This document shows, piece by piece, positions 27,369 to 36,757 of a stretch of 64,000 nt of DNA. The stretch lies in assembly GCA_963843605.1 (NCBI GenBank), contig CAWJLA010000001.1:1116001-1180000 (forward strand), read 5' to 3'. This DNA is from FEN-1297 sp963843605. GTDB taxonomy: Bacteria > Bacteroidota > Ignavibacteria > Ignavibacteriales > Ignavibacteriaceae. The notes under the pieces are model-generated. The model ran no database searches. It saw nothing but the letters and a program-made list of their open reading frames with translations, and was not told the origin of the DNA. Each line of letters starts with the position of its first letter. Within the stretch, counting starts at the first letter, position 1. A program made the translations under genes and the position numbers.

Positions 27369-29370
27369 ATGAAAAACAGTTTTGTTAAAATTCTATTGCC
27401 TGTAATTTTATTTTATTCTTTCTGCAATGCACAAACATTGCGGGAACAAAAATTGCTCAGCGGCAAATGGCAATTTGCGGTAGATTCCACCGGAGTAGGT
27501 GAAGCAAATAATTGGGCCTCAGATGGTTTACCAAGTTCCGATTCGAAGACTGTTACCGTGCCTCATACCTGGAATGTAATGCACGGCCTTGAAGGATATT
27601 CGGGCACCGCATGGTATCAACGTGATTTTGAAATTGCAAAACAGCAAATGAAAAAGTTTGTCCGTCTGCAGTTTGATGCGGTATACCATGATGCAATTGT
27701 TTACGTCAACGGACAAAAAGCCGGCGTTCATATCGGCAGCGGGTATACCCGTTTTTTTGTAAAAATTACGCCTTTTATAAAACCGGGCTTAAATAGAGTT
27801 ACCGTTAAGGTCAGTAATGCGTATTCGCGCGACAATATTCCGTTTATGGGATCCTACGACTGGCCTAACGACGGCGGTATAATTCGGAATGTTTATTTGG
27901 TTTCTACCGAAAGAAGCGCTATGGAATATATCCATGTGAGTGCAATACCGGATAGCAATTCCGGCATAGCTGATATAAGTGTTAAATTATTAGGTACTCC
28001 GGTTTCCAATCCCGACGAAGTAACTTTTAACACAAAAATTGTTACGGAAAATCAAACTTCCTTAAGCACAGTATATTCGGGAAAACTCAAAACGGTATTT
28101 GAAAAAGGTGCATTTAATTCAAAACTCTCCCTGAGTAATATAAAAAAATGGGATTTCGATCATCCCAATCTTTATAAAATAATCATAACGGAAGTCATAG
28201 CGGGAAAGAAAATTGATGAACTAAGTGCGGTATTCGGTTTTAGAAGTATTAAAGTTAAAGGTCATCGTATAAGTTTTAAACGGTGAACCGGTTAGGTTAA
28301 TGGGAGTAGAATGGATGCCCGGCTCAACTTTGAAACGGGGGATGGCGGAAACAAAAGAAGATTTGGTAAAAAATCTGATGTTGATGAAAGAAGCCAACTG
28401 CGTGTTTACGCGCTTTCACTGGCAGCAGGATGATTATGTATTTGATTGGTGCGACCGTCACGGTATGCTGGTACAGGAAGAAATTCCATACTGGGGACCT
28501 GAGACCATGTTAAATGATACTCTGTTGAATTTGGGATATAAACAGCTGAATGAAATGATAGACGAACACTTTAATCACCCGAGCATAATTGCCTGGGGCA
28601 TCGGGAATGAATTGAAAAGCCGCGATACGTTAAATATTTCATCCATAAAAAAGTTATACCACTATGCGAAATCACTTGATTCTTCAAGACTTGTAAATTA
28701 TGTAAGCAACCGCCTAAGGTTTCATAAGTCTGATTACCCGAACCTTCCCGATGACGCAAGCGCAATAGGCGATGTTTTGATGTTTAATGAATACTACTCA
28801 ACATGGTATAATGAGACCATTAGCAGTATTCCCTATCATCTGAAAAAAATATGTCAGGATTATCCGGATAAACCTTTGGTAATTTCTGAATGGGGACTTT
28901 GCGAACCGGTATTTAAAGGCGGAGATGCAAGACGCTGCCGGGAAATGGTTCAGCAAATTAAAATGTTTTCGAACGTGCCTAATATTACCGGGGCCATATA
29001 TTTTTGTCTGAATGACTACCGTACTCATATGGGTGAAGATCATACATATAATTATCCGCAAAGGGTACACGGTGTATGTGATATTTATTTAACTCCAAAA
29101 CCTTCGTATGATACTTTAAAGAATGTCAGTTCACCTATAATAATTAAGAACATAGAAAAAAATAATAATGATATTACTATTACAATAATGGGTAATACCG
29201 GTATACCGAGTTATACGGTTCGCAACTACACAATATTGATTGGTAAAGATAAAATCAGTATAGACAAACTTTTACCAGGCGAAGAGAAAATATTTAAAAT
29301 AAAAACAACAGCAAAAGAATTTAGAATTATCCGTTCAACAGGGTTTGAGGTATTACACAAAAAATTATAA
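27369..29370 (+). pseudogene. Exported GH2 beta-glycosidase, split by a one-base frameshift
   Basis: Secreted family-2 glycoside hydrolase (beta-galactosidase or beta-glucuronidase type). The first frame (27369-28286) has a signal peptide (IIFYSFCNA-like end), the sugar-binding jelly-roll (LLSGKWQFAVDS, YVNGQKAGVH, NIPFMGSYDWPNDGGIIR) and the Ig-like domain. The second (28300-29370) holds the TIM barrel: acid/base glutamate in IIAWGIGNELKS and nucleophile in PLVISEWGLCEP. Between them, deleting one T from the TTTT run at 28274-28277 makes GHRIS continue as LNGEPVRLMGVEWMPG, the expected GH2 junction. So one gene of about 666 codons is broken by a +1 base, either a sequencing error or a recent mutation. 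Both active-site residues survive. It ends a likely transporter-DUF5107-GH2 operon. Confidence 0.85.
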
Positions 29371-29821
29371 TCGTGAGTCTTACTAAAAAAGTTGACTTAT
29401 AATTAATGAACTATTCCTTTTCAAAGTTCATTTCATGTAATTTGTGCAATGAAAGGCTGTGAATTTATTTGCTAAAACTTTCGCTATTTTAAACTTTGTT
29501 TGCCGGAATACTCCGGGAAGATTAAATGATAATAATATTTATCAGTTTTCAATATCTGATTTAATAAATACATAGATTCTCAGTAAGTAGTAAGATGTAA
29601 ATATAGATAAACCGGGTTAAAACATAACCATGAATCATATTGAGGAAAGCCTTACAAAAATAATTATAAATATACTGCAACCCAGAAAAGAGTCTGCAGT
29701 TCCGGACTAAATCCAATCTTTTTTTCAAGCCGGCATGTTATGCCAAGGTTTTTCATTTTATATTATTTTTAATTAAACGAAGTTATGCAAGAATGAATTA
29801 TACTTTTATAAACCTTATTTG
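29371..29821. other. Intergenic region, nothing recognised
   Basis: AT-rich DNA between the 3' end of the GH2 gene and the 3' end of the GNAT-nitrilase gene. I find no credible reading frame, tRNA or hairpin followed by a T-run, despite the convergent gene ends. Confidence 0.4.
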
Positions 29822-31357
29822 TCATTTTTTCAGAACGACTTCATAAAGATCCTGCCTTCTATCAAACCAATTTAATGTGCTGCCTTGAGATCTGTGTCTC
29901 TTTAGAAGTTCAAGGTCAACATCATGTATAACAACTGTCTCAACATTTGGAGTACACTCGGCAGCAATTGCATCTCTTGAGAACATAAAATCAGACGGAG
30001 TAAAGATGCCTGACTGTGCATATTGAATATCCATATTTTCAACAAAAGGAAGATTGCCGACATTTCCCGCCATTGCCGCATATACTCCGTTTTCTATACA
30101 ACGGGCCTGTACGCACTGCCTTACTCTTAAGTATCCGTATCGCTCATCGGTACAAAAAGGAACGAATATTATTTCGGCGCCTTTTGAAACAGCTATCCTG
30201 CTTAACTCCGGGAATTCTATATCGTAACATATTTGAATATTTATTTTTCCTCTATCTGTTTCGAAGACTTCAATCTTGTCGCCCGATTGAACTCCCCACC
30301 ATCTTTTTTCATTAGGAGTTACATGTATTTTATACTGTTTTTCCATCGTTCCATCTCTTCTAAAAAGATATGCTATATTATAAAGACCGTCGCCTTCCAG
30401 AGTAAAGTGAGAACCGCCGATTATATTTAAATTATATTTTATGGAAAGATTGTTAAACAATTCAAGATAGCGCGGAGTGAATTCCGCCAACTTACGTACC
30501 GCAATTCCCGGCCTTTCGTTGGGAAGGAATGATAAAAGCTGAAGAGTAAATATTTCGGGGAACAAAATGAAATCGCTTTTATAACCGGAAGCAACATCTG
30601 TAAAATATTCACATTGCTGTGCAAAATCTTCAAAATTGTCTATCTCTCTCATCTGGTATTGAACTGCACATATTCTAACTTTTTTCGAGCTGACGATTTT
30701 TTTCCCTTTCTTGGGTGCATAATCTATATTTGACCATTCAAGCAAAGTAGCAAAACCATCCGATTCTTCGTCACTGATTAGATAAGAAGGAATTATTCTT
30801 TTTAATACAAAACCATTAGCTAGCTGTGTGGTAAGAACCAGATCGTGCATATCTTTGCTAATAACTTTTTCTACATACTCTCGCGCAGTAAATTTGTTTT
30901 TATATTTATTATAACCGGGTATTCTGCCGCCGACGACTATATTTTTCAAATTGTACTTTCTGGCAATATCTTTTCTCGCTTCGTACAGTCTTCGTGCAAG
31001 TTTCATCCCTCTAAATTCCGGATGTGTCATAATTTCAATTCCGTATAAGGTTTCTCCGTCAGTATCATGATTTGTAATATATCCATGATCACTAAGAGTT
31101 TTCCAATTATCACCTTCATCATAAAGATCAAAATCAACTATAAGACTGCTGGATGAAGCTACGATTTTTCCATCGAGCTCGATGCAAATTTGACCTTCCG
31201 GAAAATATTTTAGCTGGCTTTCAATCTGTTCATACTTCCATGTCTGCATTCCAGGGAAACAAAGTTTTTGAAGCTCAATAAGTTTATCAAAATCATCAAG
31301 ACGTAACTGACGCAATACAATTTTTTTCTCGATCGTTTTCAAATTTATCTTCTTCAT
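29822..31357 (-). CDS. GNAT acetyltransferase/nitrilase-family amidohydrolase fusion
   Basis: Bifunctional protein of 511 residues. Residues about 10-190 form a GNAT domain (IVLRQLRLDDFDKLIELQKLC, then GIEIMTHPEFRGMKLARRLYEARKDIA with the acetyl-CoA-binding R/G-x-x-G/A pattern). From about residue 225 a carbon-nitrogen hydrolase follows with the full catalytic set: glutamate in FILFPEIFTL, lysine in KIHVTPNEKRWWG, cysteine in INIQICYDIEFPEL. This fusion is known from many bacteria and is thought to act on an amide-containing small molecule, perhaps coupling acylation and deacylation. No signal peptide. The gene stands alone and no neighbour suggests the substrate. Confidence 0.92.
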   Translation of the reverse strand: MKKINLKTIEKKIVLRQLRLDDFDKLIELQKLCFPGMQTWKYEQIESQLKYFPEGQICIELDGKIVASSSSLIVDFDLYDEGDNWKTLSDHGYITNHDTDGETLYGIEIMTHPEFRGMKLARRLYEARKDIARKYNLKNIVVGGRIPGYNKYKNKFTAREYVEKVISKDMHDLVLTTQLANGFVLKRIIPSYLISDEESDGFATLLEWSNIDYAPKKGKKIVSSKKVRICAVQYQMREIDNFEDFAQQCEYFTDVASGYKSDFILFPEIFTLQLLSFLPNERPGIAVRKLAEFTPRYLELFNNLSIKYNLNIIGGSHFTLEGDGLYNIAYLFRRDGTMEKQYKIHVTPNEKRWWGVQSGDKIEVFETDRGKINIQICYDIEFPELSRIAVSKGAEIIFVPFCTDERYGYLRVRQCVQARCIENGVYAAMAGNVGNLPFVENMDIQYAQSGIFTPSDFMFSRDAIAAECTPNVETVVIHDVDLELLKRHRSQGSTLNWFDRRQDLYEVVLKK

Positions 31358-31579
31358 AGTTTATTCCTTCGCGAGTTTATCAATAGTAATGTTTTAATTT
31401 ATCAATATTTAATGGAAAAAGAGTAAAATAGCAAGCTGCCCTCCTTGCCTATATTAGTATCTTGAGCAGAGTAGTTGTCGGTCGGCCAGTCGCCTGCAGG
31501 GAATCTGCCGCGCTTGCCGGCAGGCTGATAAATGAGACATGCCTAAGGCAGTATATAAAAAGAGATCAGCTTACTATAA
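31358..31579. other. Intergenic DNA with palindromic repeat copy 2
   Basis: No gene seen. At about 31492-31525 CCTGCAGG and GCCGGCAGGC form an imperfect stem related to the GCCTGC palindromes at 20295 and 43813. It borders the transposase remnant that starts at 31580. Confidence 0.4.
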
Positions 31580-32005
31580 CATGCTGACAGAAGTTCCTCA
31601 AAGAAGTCCGCAACGGTTGGGCAGCTCCTTTCGAATCTTGGAGTAACAAAGACGCACTCCAGGCCACATGTTTAAAATGATAATCCTTACTCAGAATCTT
31701 TATTCAAAAAATTGAAATCCGGGCCTGACTTTCGGGAATGTTTTGGTTGCATTGAGGATTCAAGAAACTTTAGCAGAGACTTCTTTAACCGGTACAGCGA
31801 AGAACATAAACATTTTGTAATCGCATGGCTAACGCCAGGGGATGTTCATTACGGCAAAGCGAATGAAGTTGTATTCAAAAGACAGATTCTGATGGATGCA
31901 GTTTATAAGAAAAATCCGGAAAGATTTGTAAAAGGTGTAAAAACAATTAAAAAACCTGATACTGAGGTTTGGATAAATAAACCCCAAACGAACGATGCTG
32001 CTTAA
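31580..32005 (+). pseudogene. IS3-type transposase C-terminal remnant with in-frame stop
   Basis: A single frame encodes the last 140 or so residues of an IS3-family-like DDE transposase: GQLLSNLGVTKTHSRPHV, a TAA stop at 31673-31675 where the family has Ser, then NDNPYSESLFKKLKSGPDF, FNRYSEEHKHFVIAWLTPGDVHYGK and the terminal NPERFVKGVKTIKKPDTEVWINKP. The catalytic glutamate region (SESLFKKLK) is recognisable, but the upstream DDE aspartates and the IS ends are missing. It is a dead fragment. No matching inverted repeats could be seen around it. Confidence 0.8.
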
Positions 32006-32101
32006 TTAAATTAAATATTTGTCTCATTTATATTGACAAGTTCCGCTATGACTTAACAGCAAAGACTAAGAAAATTTTTGTGTATGGCTATTGTCCTATA
32101 A

Positions 32102-32242
32102 TATCGAAAATCCGACTTATTCGATTTTGATGAGAATGAGCCGAGTGAAGAATTTTCTTTTGTTGAAAAAGATTTAGTTGAAGACTTTTCAAACTATAAA
32201 AATGCTAAGCGTTTATTAAGGGGAAACAATAGACAACCATAA
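32102..32242 (+). other. Unrecognised reading-frame fragment
   Basis: Forty-six sense codons open directly after a stop and contain no suitable start: YRKSDLFDFDENEPSEEF, then acidic and charged residues ending LLRGNNRQP. Composition is coding-like but I recognise no family. It follows the transposase remnant, so it may be debris of a gene disrupted by the same insertion. The intervening 32006-32101 shows nothing. Confidence 0.2.
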
Positions 32243-32317
32243 TAATTCTTGAAATAAAAAAATTTTGAGAAAAAATGGCAGTGTCTCGGTTTGACGGCGA
32301 AATGAATTTATTACATT

Positions 32318-32728
32318 TTAATCGTTGATAACTATAAATTTTATTTCATTATTATCAGAAGACAAGACCTTTATTCTATAATATTTGCATGTAATTAAAT
32401 CACCTAAGGACAGATCATATTCTAAATGCAGAGGATATCCATCTTCTAAATACCACTCTCCTTTATAAATATAATATTGGTCGTAATCAATTTTAATTGT
32501 ATTGCCGGATTTGCCGGTATAAATAATTTCGTCCTTCGTACCTTGATCTGACCCATCCGGATTTAAATTTTGTGAGTTGACCGAAACATATAATAACATT
32601 GTGCTCCCTACGGTTGCGGTTTTTTCCCCTCCTAATTCATAATCTTGCTGAGTAACTATTTTACCCGTTCCACAACCTCCTAAGAATATTAAAATTATGC
32701 CGGCTAAACTTAGGATGAGACTTTTCAT
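32318..32728 (-). CDS. Hypothetical lipoprotein
   Basis: A lipoprotein of about 136 residues from the ATG at 32728 (MKSLILSLAGIILIFLGGCGTG, lipobox LGGC). An in-frame ATG at 32764 would prefix 12 charged residues and is less likely. The mature part is beta-rich (EKTATVGSTMLLYVSVNSQNL, then DEIIYTGKSGNTIKIDYDQYYIYKG) and ends IKVLSSDNNEIKFIVIND. No family recognised. An envelope location is inferred from the signal. It is isolated in a decayed region but looks intact. Confidence 0.6.
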   Translation of the reverse strand: MKSLILSLAGIILIFLGGCGTGKIVTQQDYELGGEKTATVGSTMLLYVSVNSQNLNPDGSDQGTKDEIIYTGKSGNTIKIDYDQYYIYKGEWYLEDGYPLHLEYDLSLGDLITCKYYRIKVLSSDNNEIKFIVIND

Positions 32729-32939
32729 AAAAACCTCCCTTATTTTGGGTATGAATTTGTCCATTTAATCCCCTCATTTTTATTCATGTGATAAAATTCC
32801 TATAAAAATCGTTTAAATTCAATAAACTAATTAATAAAACTATGACACTACAAAAGATAGAGAAATATTCGTAAGGGAAGTAAAAGATACAGATTTTGAA
32901 AATACTTGGCCGGATGTCCTAAAACTGCTTTAAAATTAA

Positions 32940-32975
32940 AAGAAGCCCATCTTCTTCAAAAAACGGGCTTTTTCA
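32940..32975 (-). terminator. Hairpin terminator downstream of tRNA-Arg
   Basis: AAGCCC at 32943-32948 and GGGCTT at 32965-32970 form a stem. In the tRNA (minus) orientation it is followed by CTTTTAATTTT, and on the plus strand by TTTT, so it may work in both directions. Confidence 0.5.
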
Positions 32976-32983
32976 TTTAAACG

Positions 32984-33060
<77 letters not shown>

Positions 33061-33080
33061 GGGAATGTATACAAGTTCAT

Positions 33081-33126
33081 GTTCAAGATCAAGTAGTTTG
33101 AGTTCATGTTGAACTTGATCTTGAAC
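33081..33126. repeat. Perfect 14-bp inverted repeat upstream of tRNA-Arg
   Basis: GTTCAAGATCAAGT at 33081-33094 is repeated as its exact inverse at 33113-33126 around an 18-base loop. It lies about 20 bases upstream of the tRNA 5' end (in tRNA orientation). It could be a terminator-like or regulatory stem, or part of a repeat; no T-run follows in either direction. Confidence 0.5.
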
Positions 33127-33215
33127 TTAATTTGAGCTGTAAAAATAATCAACTTAATTATTATTAAAAAGGGCTTTTGATATAAAAATTAAATTACGCC
33201 CCCATAATAAACATG

Positions 33216-33515
33216 TTAAATATTCGAGTAAATTTTATAAATTCTTACGGAGCCTGCGGGAACCTGAACTACTAATGCGGATCCCTCGCCTGTAGGGGAT
33301 GCCAATACTCCTTTTTCGTAATTTATCAGTTTGCTGTAAAAGAGTTTTTTCCCTTCTATAGGCAGTTCGAAAGAATCAGTATGAGTTCCGGTATTAAATG
33401 CGCAAATCATTTTAACATTTTTATATTCACGCATAAATGCAGAGGATTCTTTCTAGTCGTTTAAAGTATCACCGCTCGCGAAACTTCCTGGAAAAATCTG
33501 ATACCAAACGGTTCC
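33216..33515 (-). pseudogene. Alpha-amylase (GH13) remnant with internal deletion
   Basis: The minus strand reads GTVWYQIFPGSFASGDTLND, the invariant opening of GH13 enzymes, then a stop, then ESSAFMREYKNVKMICAFNTG and a C-terminal beta domain ending PAGSVRIYKIYSNI, as at the end of amylases. The N-terminal start and C-terminal domain therefore survive, while the catalytic barrel between them has been deleted. Compare the intact GH13 at 56923-58698, which starts KVVWYQIFPERF. Not expected to give a functional enzyme, although the last 72 codons are still open. Confidence 0.65.
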
Positions 33516-33610
33516 TTACGCCCGGGAGGGCAGGTTTCCCTGCGCAAATGCCGGATAAAAATATATTGACTATAGAAGAAAGGATATAACAAGAACAGGT
33601 TTAAAACATT

Positions 33611-34522
33611 TCATAAAGAAAGTTCTTTCTTCATGATTGCCAGTGATTCTAAAATTGTAGTCGGTTTATACCCCAGCTCGGTTTCGGCTTTTAAGGTAAG
33701 CAGGCCAGACTGCAAAGGCCGCGGAGCAGGCTGGTTAAGTTCGGAAGTTACGATGGGAAAAATTAACGATTTATCCAGATTAAAATAGTCGGCGATAATT
33801 TCAGTAAATTTAAAACGCGACAAGAATTCGCGTCCGCCGATATTATACACGCCAAGTTTATTGAATTCGATTACCTTATTGATGGCTTGAACCAAATCAT
33901 CAATAAAAGTGGGATTATTAATTTGATCGGTTACTATTCTTATTTGCTTGCCGGAGCGGATGGAATCGACAACCCATCTTACGAAATCCGGGCGGCTGTC
34001 TGCTGCGCCGTATAATACGTTAGTTCTTATTATCGTGTGCATTGATCCGCTGATTTTAAGCGCATTTTCGCTAGCCAGTTTTGTTCTTCCGTAATAGCCC
34101 AACGGATTTGGCTTTGAGTTTTCGGCGTACGGACCTTTTTTACCGTCGAAAATATAATCCGAAGATATATGGATAAGACGCGAATCGAGCACTCTGCATG
34201 TTTCTGCAAGATATTCAACTGCTTTAACATTTAATTTCCAGGCCGATTCTCTTTCCGTTTCGCTTCTGTCTACGTTAGTATAAGCTGCGGCATTAATAAT
34301 ATAATCCGGATAGAAATCGAAGATAAGATTTTTCACCATGTCTCTTTTTGTAAGATCGCAGTATACATATTCGGCATTATTATAAACCGGCGTGTCCTCA
34401 ACCGAACTGCCCAATAACTCTATATCATCTTTATTAGAATAAAACTTAACAGTTCGCTGCCCAAGCATACCGTTAGCGCCGAAAACAAGAATTCTTTTTT
34501 TAATAATATCGTGAGAATACAT
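33611..34522 (-). CDS. RmlD-like NAD(P)-dependent sugar-nucleotide reductase
   Basis: Member of the extended SDR family resembling dTDP-4-dehydrorhamnose reductase. A Rossmann motif GANGMLGQ, an AAYTNVDRSE segment, catalytic Thr/Ser in ISSDYIFDG and the YxxxK pair in YYGRTK are all present. At 303 residues it is full length. The other rml genes (A, B, C) are not nearby, so rhamnose synthesis cannot be claimed. The first 23 bases overlap the end of the PfkB-type kinase gene, so the two are translationally coupled, an unusual pairing suggesting a shared sugar substrate. Confidence 0.82.
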   Translation of the reverse strand: MYSHDIIKKRILVFGANGMLGQRTVKFYSNKDDIELLGSSVEDTPVYNNAEYVYCDLTKRDMVKNLIFDFYPDYIINAAAYTNVDRSETERESAWKLNVKAVEYLAETCRVLDSRLIHISSDYIFDGKKGPYAENSKPNPLGYYGRTKLASENALKISGSMHTIIRTNVLYGAADSRPDFVRWVVDSIRSGKQIRIVTDQINNPTFIDDLVQAINKVIEFNKLGVYNIGGREFLSRFKFTEIIADYFNLDKSLIFPIVTSELNQPAPRPLQSGLLTLKAETELGYKPTTILESLAIMKKELSL

Positions 34523-35387
34523 CCTGCCTCAATAAATCATAATTTTCAAAATCGTTATAAGTCGCAGAAAAGCCTGCGGCTATATTTGCTATTTCAAGAG
34601 AAATTAATACATCTGCGGTTTTAATATAATTATAAAAAAATATTGCACCAAAAACATCACCGCAGCCTATAATATTGGTTGCACTAACTTTTTTAGCGGG
34701 TTTGAATACGGAAAATATTTCTCCGTCATTTATACTGTATAACCTGGCGCCTTTTTCCCCTTTTGTCACAATAAGATATTTAACTCCTTTGAGCAGAATA
34801 TCCTCGGCCATCTCAAATTCGTTCAACTTCCGGCTGATTGTTTTAATCTCGGTTTCGTTAACCTGTATAATATCCAGCGAAGCCGCCCATTTATCAAATT
34901 CCGGAACCGGTCTGAAATTCCGTTTCAGATTGTCATCAAGTCCTCTGGATAGAGTATGAACATCAAGAAATATTTTCCCTTTATAATTATCTCTTAATTC
35001 TTTCAGCTGATCGGCATCGATATCGAATCCTGTAATCATGTTTATTAAAATACCGTCGAATTGTTTCAGGTTTCCGGTTTTCACTTCAAGTTTTTGAGAA
35101 ATGCTCTCATAGGTCTCCCCTCTTTCCTTAAAATCATGAAAGGTCAGGTAAACCTTCGGAATTTTTGGGGTATGCGAAATAAAATCATGCGGTACGGTAT
35201 CGTATAACCCGGCAAAAAGTTTATAGTTATCTTCGGCGACCGACGTGTTGAGAAAAATCGTATCTTCTTCGGATTTAAATTTCTGCAATGCAAGCATCGT
35301 ATAAAAAATACCGCCGGGCTTTACTACATTTATGCCTTTTTCGGAAAAATGATCTTCCACCGAATGACCGATAACCAATAATTTCAT
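34500..35387 (-). CDS. PfkB-family carbohydrate/nucleoside kinase
   Basis: Ribokinase-like ATP-dependent kinase of 295 residues. N-terminal GGIFYTMLALQKF corresponds to the substrate-binding glycine motif, and C-terminal NIIGCGDVFGAIFFYNYI holds the catalytic aspartate of the (GA)GD signature, here GCGD. A central VTKGEKGARLYS segment is also typical. Substrate unknown: cytosolic sugar or nucleoside. It is followed, with overlap, by the RmlD-like reductase on the same strand. A divergent promoter region separates it from bshA. Confidence 0.82.
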   Translation of the reverse strand: MKLLVIGHSVEDHFSEKGINVVKPGGIFYTMLALQKFKSEEDTIFLNTSVAEDNYKLFAGLYDTVPHDFISHTPKIPKVYLTFHDFKERGETYESISQKLEVKTGNLKQFDGILINMITGFDIDADQLKELRDNYKGKIFLDVHTLSRGLDDNLKRNFRPVPEFDKWAASLDIIQVNETEIKTISRKLNEFEMAEDILLKGVKYLIVTKGEKGARLYSINDGEIFSVFKPAKKVSATNIIGCGDVFGAIFFYNYIKTADVLISLEIANIAAGFSATYNDFENYDLLRQDVFSRYY

Positions 35388-35631
35388 ACTAGTATTCTGT
35401 TTTATTTTACAGGTTCAATAATAATAAATTTATTTTGCTTATAACAGAAACATGTATTTTTTGTTAATTATTTTAAAAAATTTTCGGCGGTTGCGGAGAA
35501 ACGTTTGAGTGATTATAAACAAATTTATAAAGTTGAGTACCGTCCGACTAATTATTAAGCACAATTTAGATTATATTTGGTGACGAATTAAAAAACGTTT
35601 ATGAACTAAAGAGTAATTTAAAATACAAAAT

Positions 35632-36756
35632 ATGAAAATCGGTATTACTTGTTATCCTACATACGGCGGCAGCGGAGTTGTAGCCACCGAGTTGGGAAAA
35701 GCACTGGCACAAAGGGGTCATGAAATTCATTTTATTAGTTACGCGCTTCCGTTCAGACTGACAACTTTCATCGAGAACGTAGTTTTTCATGAAGTCGAGA
35801 TGAGCAATTATCCTTTGTTTGAGTTCCCCCTATACAGCCTTGCTCTGGCAAGTAAAATGGTTGAAGTCGCCCAATTCGAAAAGCTTGATCTTCTCCATGT
35901 TCACTATGCAATTCCGCACGCTACAAGCGCTTATCTTGCGAAGCAAATGCTTAAAGATAAAAGAGATATTAAAATAATAACTACGCTTCACGGAACTGAT
36001 ATTACATTGGTCGGACTTGAGCCGTCGTTTCTGCCGCTGGTAAAATTCAGCATCGAAGAAAGCGACGGAGTAACCGCCGTTTCTAGGTTCTTAAAGGAAA
36101 AAACAATTACTAATTACGATATCAAAAAAGAGATTGAAGTTATACCGAATTTTATTGATACGGATTTATATAAACCCAGCCCCGACGGTTCATTCAGAGA
36201 ACATCTTGCACCCAAGGGAGAAAAAATACTTGTACACACCTCAAATTTCAGACAGGTAAAAAGAGTAACGGATACAATTCGAATTTTCGAACAGGTAGTT
36301 AAGGAAATACCTTCCAAACTTATTTTAGTAGGCGACGGACCGGACAGGTCGGAGTGCGAAAGACTGTGCAGGCAATTGAATCTTTGCGACAGTATTAAAT
36401 TTTTAGGTAAACAGGACGGACTGGTTGAAATACTAAATGCGGCGGATGTATTTTTAATTCCTTCCCAATCGGAAAGCTTCGGTCTGGCTGCACTGGAAGC
36501 AATGTCCTGCGGAATACCGGTTGTAAGTTCAAGCGTCGGAGGTCTGCCGGAATTAATCCGTCACAACGAAACCGGATTTATTGCCGAGATCGGGGACATA
36601 AGCAGGATGGCAAAATATGTTATTGATCTTCTCACTAACGAAAGAAAATACGATATGTTTTCTCTTAATTCCAGGAAACGAGCCGTGGAAGTTTTCGACA
36701 AATCCAAAGTTATTCCGATGTATGAAGATCTTTACACAAAAACTCTAGGCATGTGA
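35632..36756 (+). CDS. bshA: N-acetyl-alpha-D-glucosaminyl L-malate synthase (bacillithiol biosynthesis)
   Basis: GT4 glycosyltransferase that joins UDP-GlcNAc and L-malate, the first step of bacillithiol synthesis. The start MKIGITCYPTYGGSGVVATELGKALAQRGH is the BshA hallmark, and the FISYALPFRL, HVHYAIPHATSAYLA and PSQSESFGLAALEAMSCGIPVV segments match the family, the last being the GT4 nucleotide-binding E-x7-E region. The 374-residue length is normal. BshB and BshC are not in this window. A TATATTTG string at 35572-35579, resembling the Bacteroidota -7 element, lies 53 bases before the start. Three further genes follow closely on the same strand. Confidence 0.95.
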   Translation: MKIGITCYPTYGGSGVVATELGKALAQRGHEIHFISYALPFRLTTFIENVVFHEVEMSNYPLFEFPLYSLALASKMVEVAQFEKLDLLHVHYAIPHATSAYLAKQMLKDKRDIKIITTLHGTDITLVGLEPSFLPLVKFSIEESDGVTAVSRFLKEKTITNYDIKKEIEVIPNFIDTDLYKPSPDGSFREHLAPKGEKILVHTSNFRQVKRVTDTIRIFEQVVKEIPSKLILVGDGPDRSECERLCRQLNLCDSIKFLGKQDGLVEILNAADVFLIPSQSESFGLAALEAMSCGIPVVSSSVGGLPELIRHNETGFIAEIGDISRMAKYVIDLLTNERKYDMFSLNSRKRAVEVFDKSKVIPMYEDLYTKTLGM

Positions 36757-36757
36757 T

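Noticed and set aside
32818..32935. Possible short genes on the plus strand just before the tRNA terminator
   Set aside because: Only 11 and about 20 codons long with stops between; probably relics.
33611..34522. Rhamnose biosynthesis operon
   Set aside because: Only an RmlD-like gene is present; RmlA, B and C are absent.
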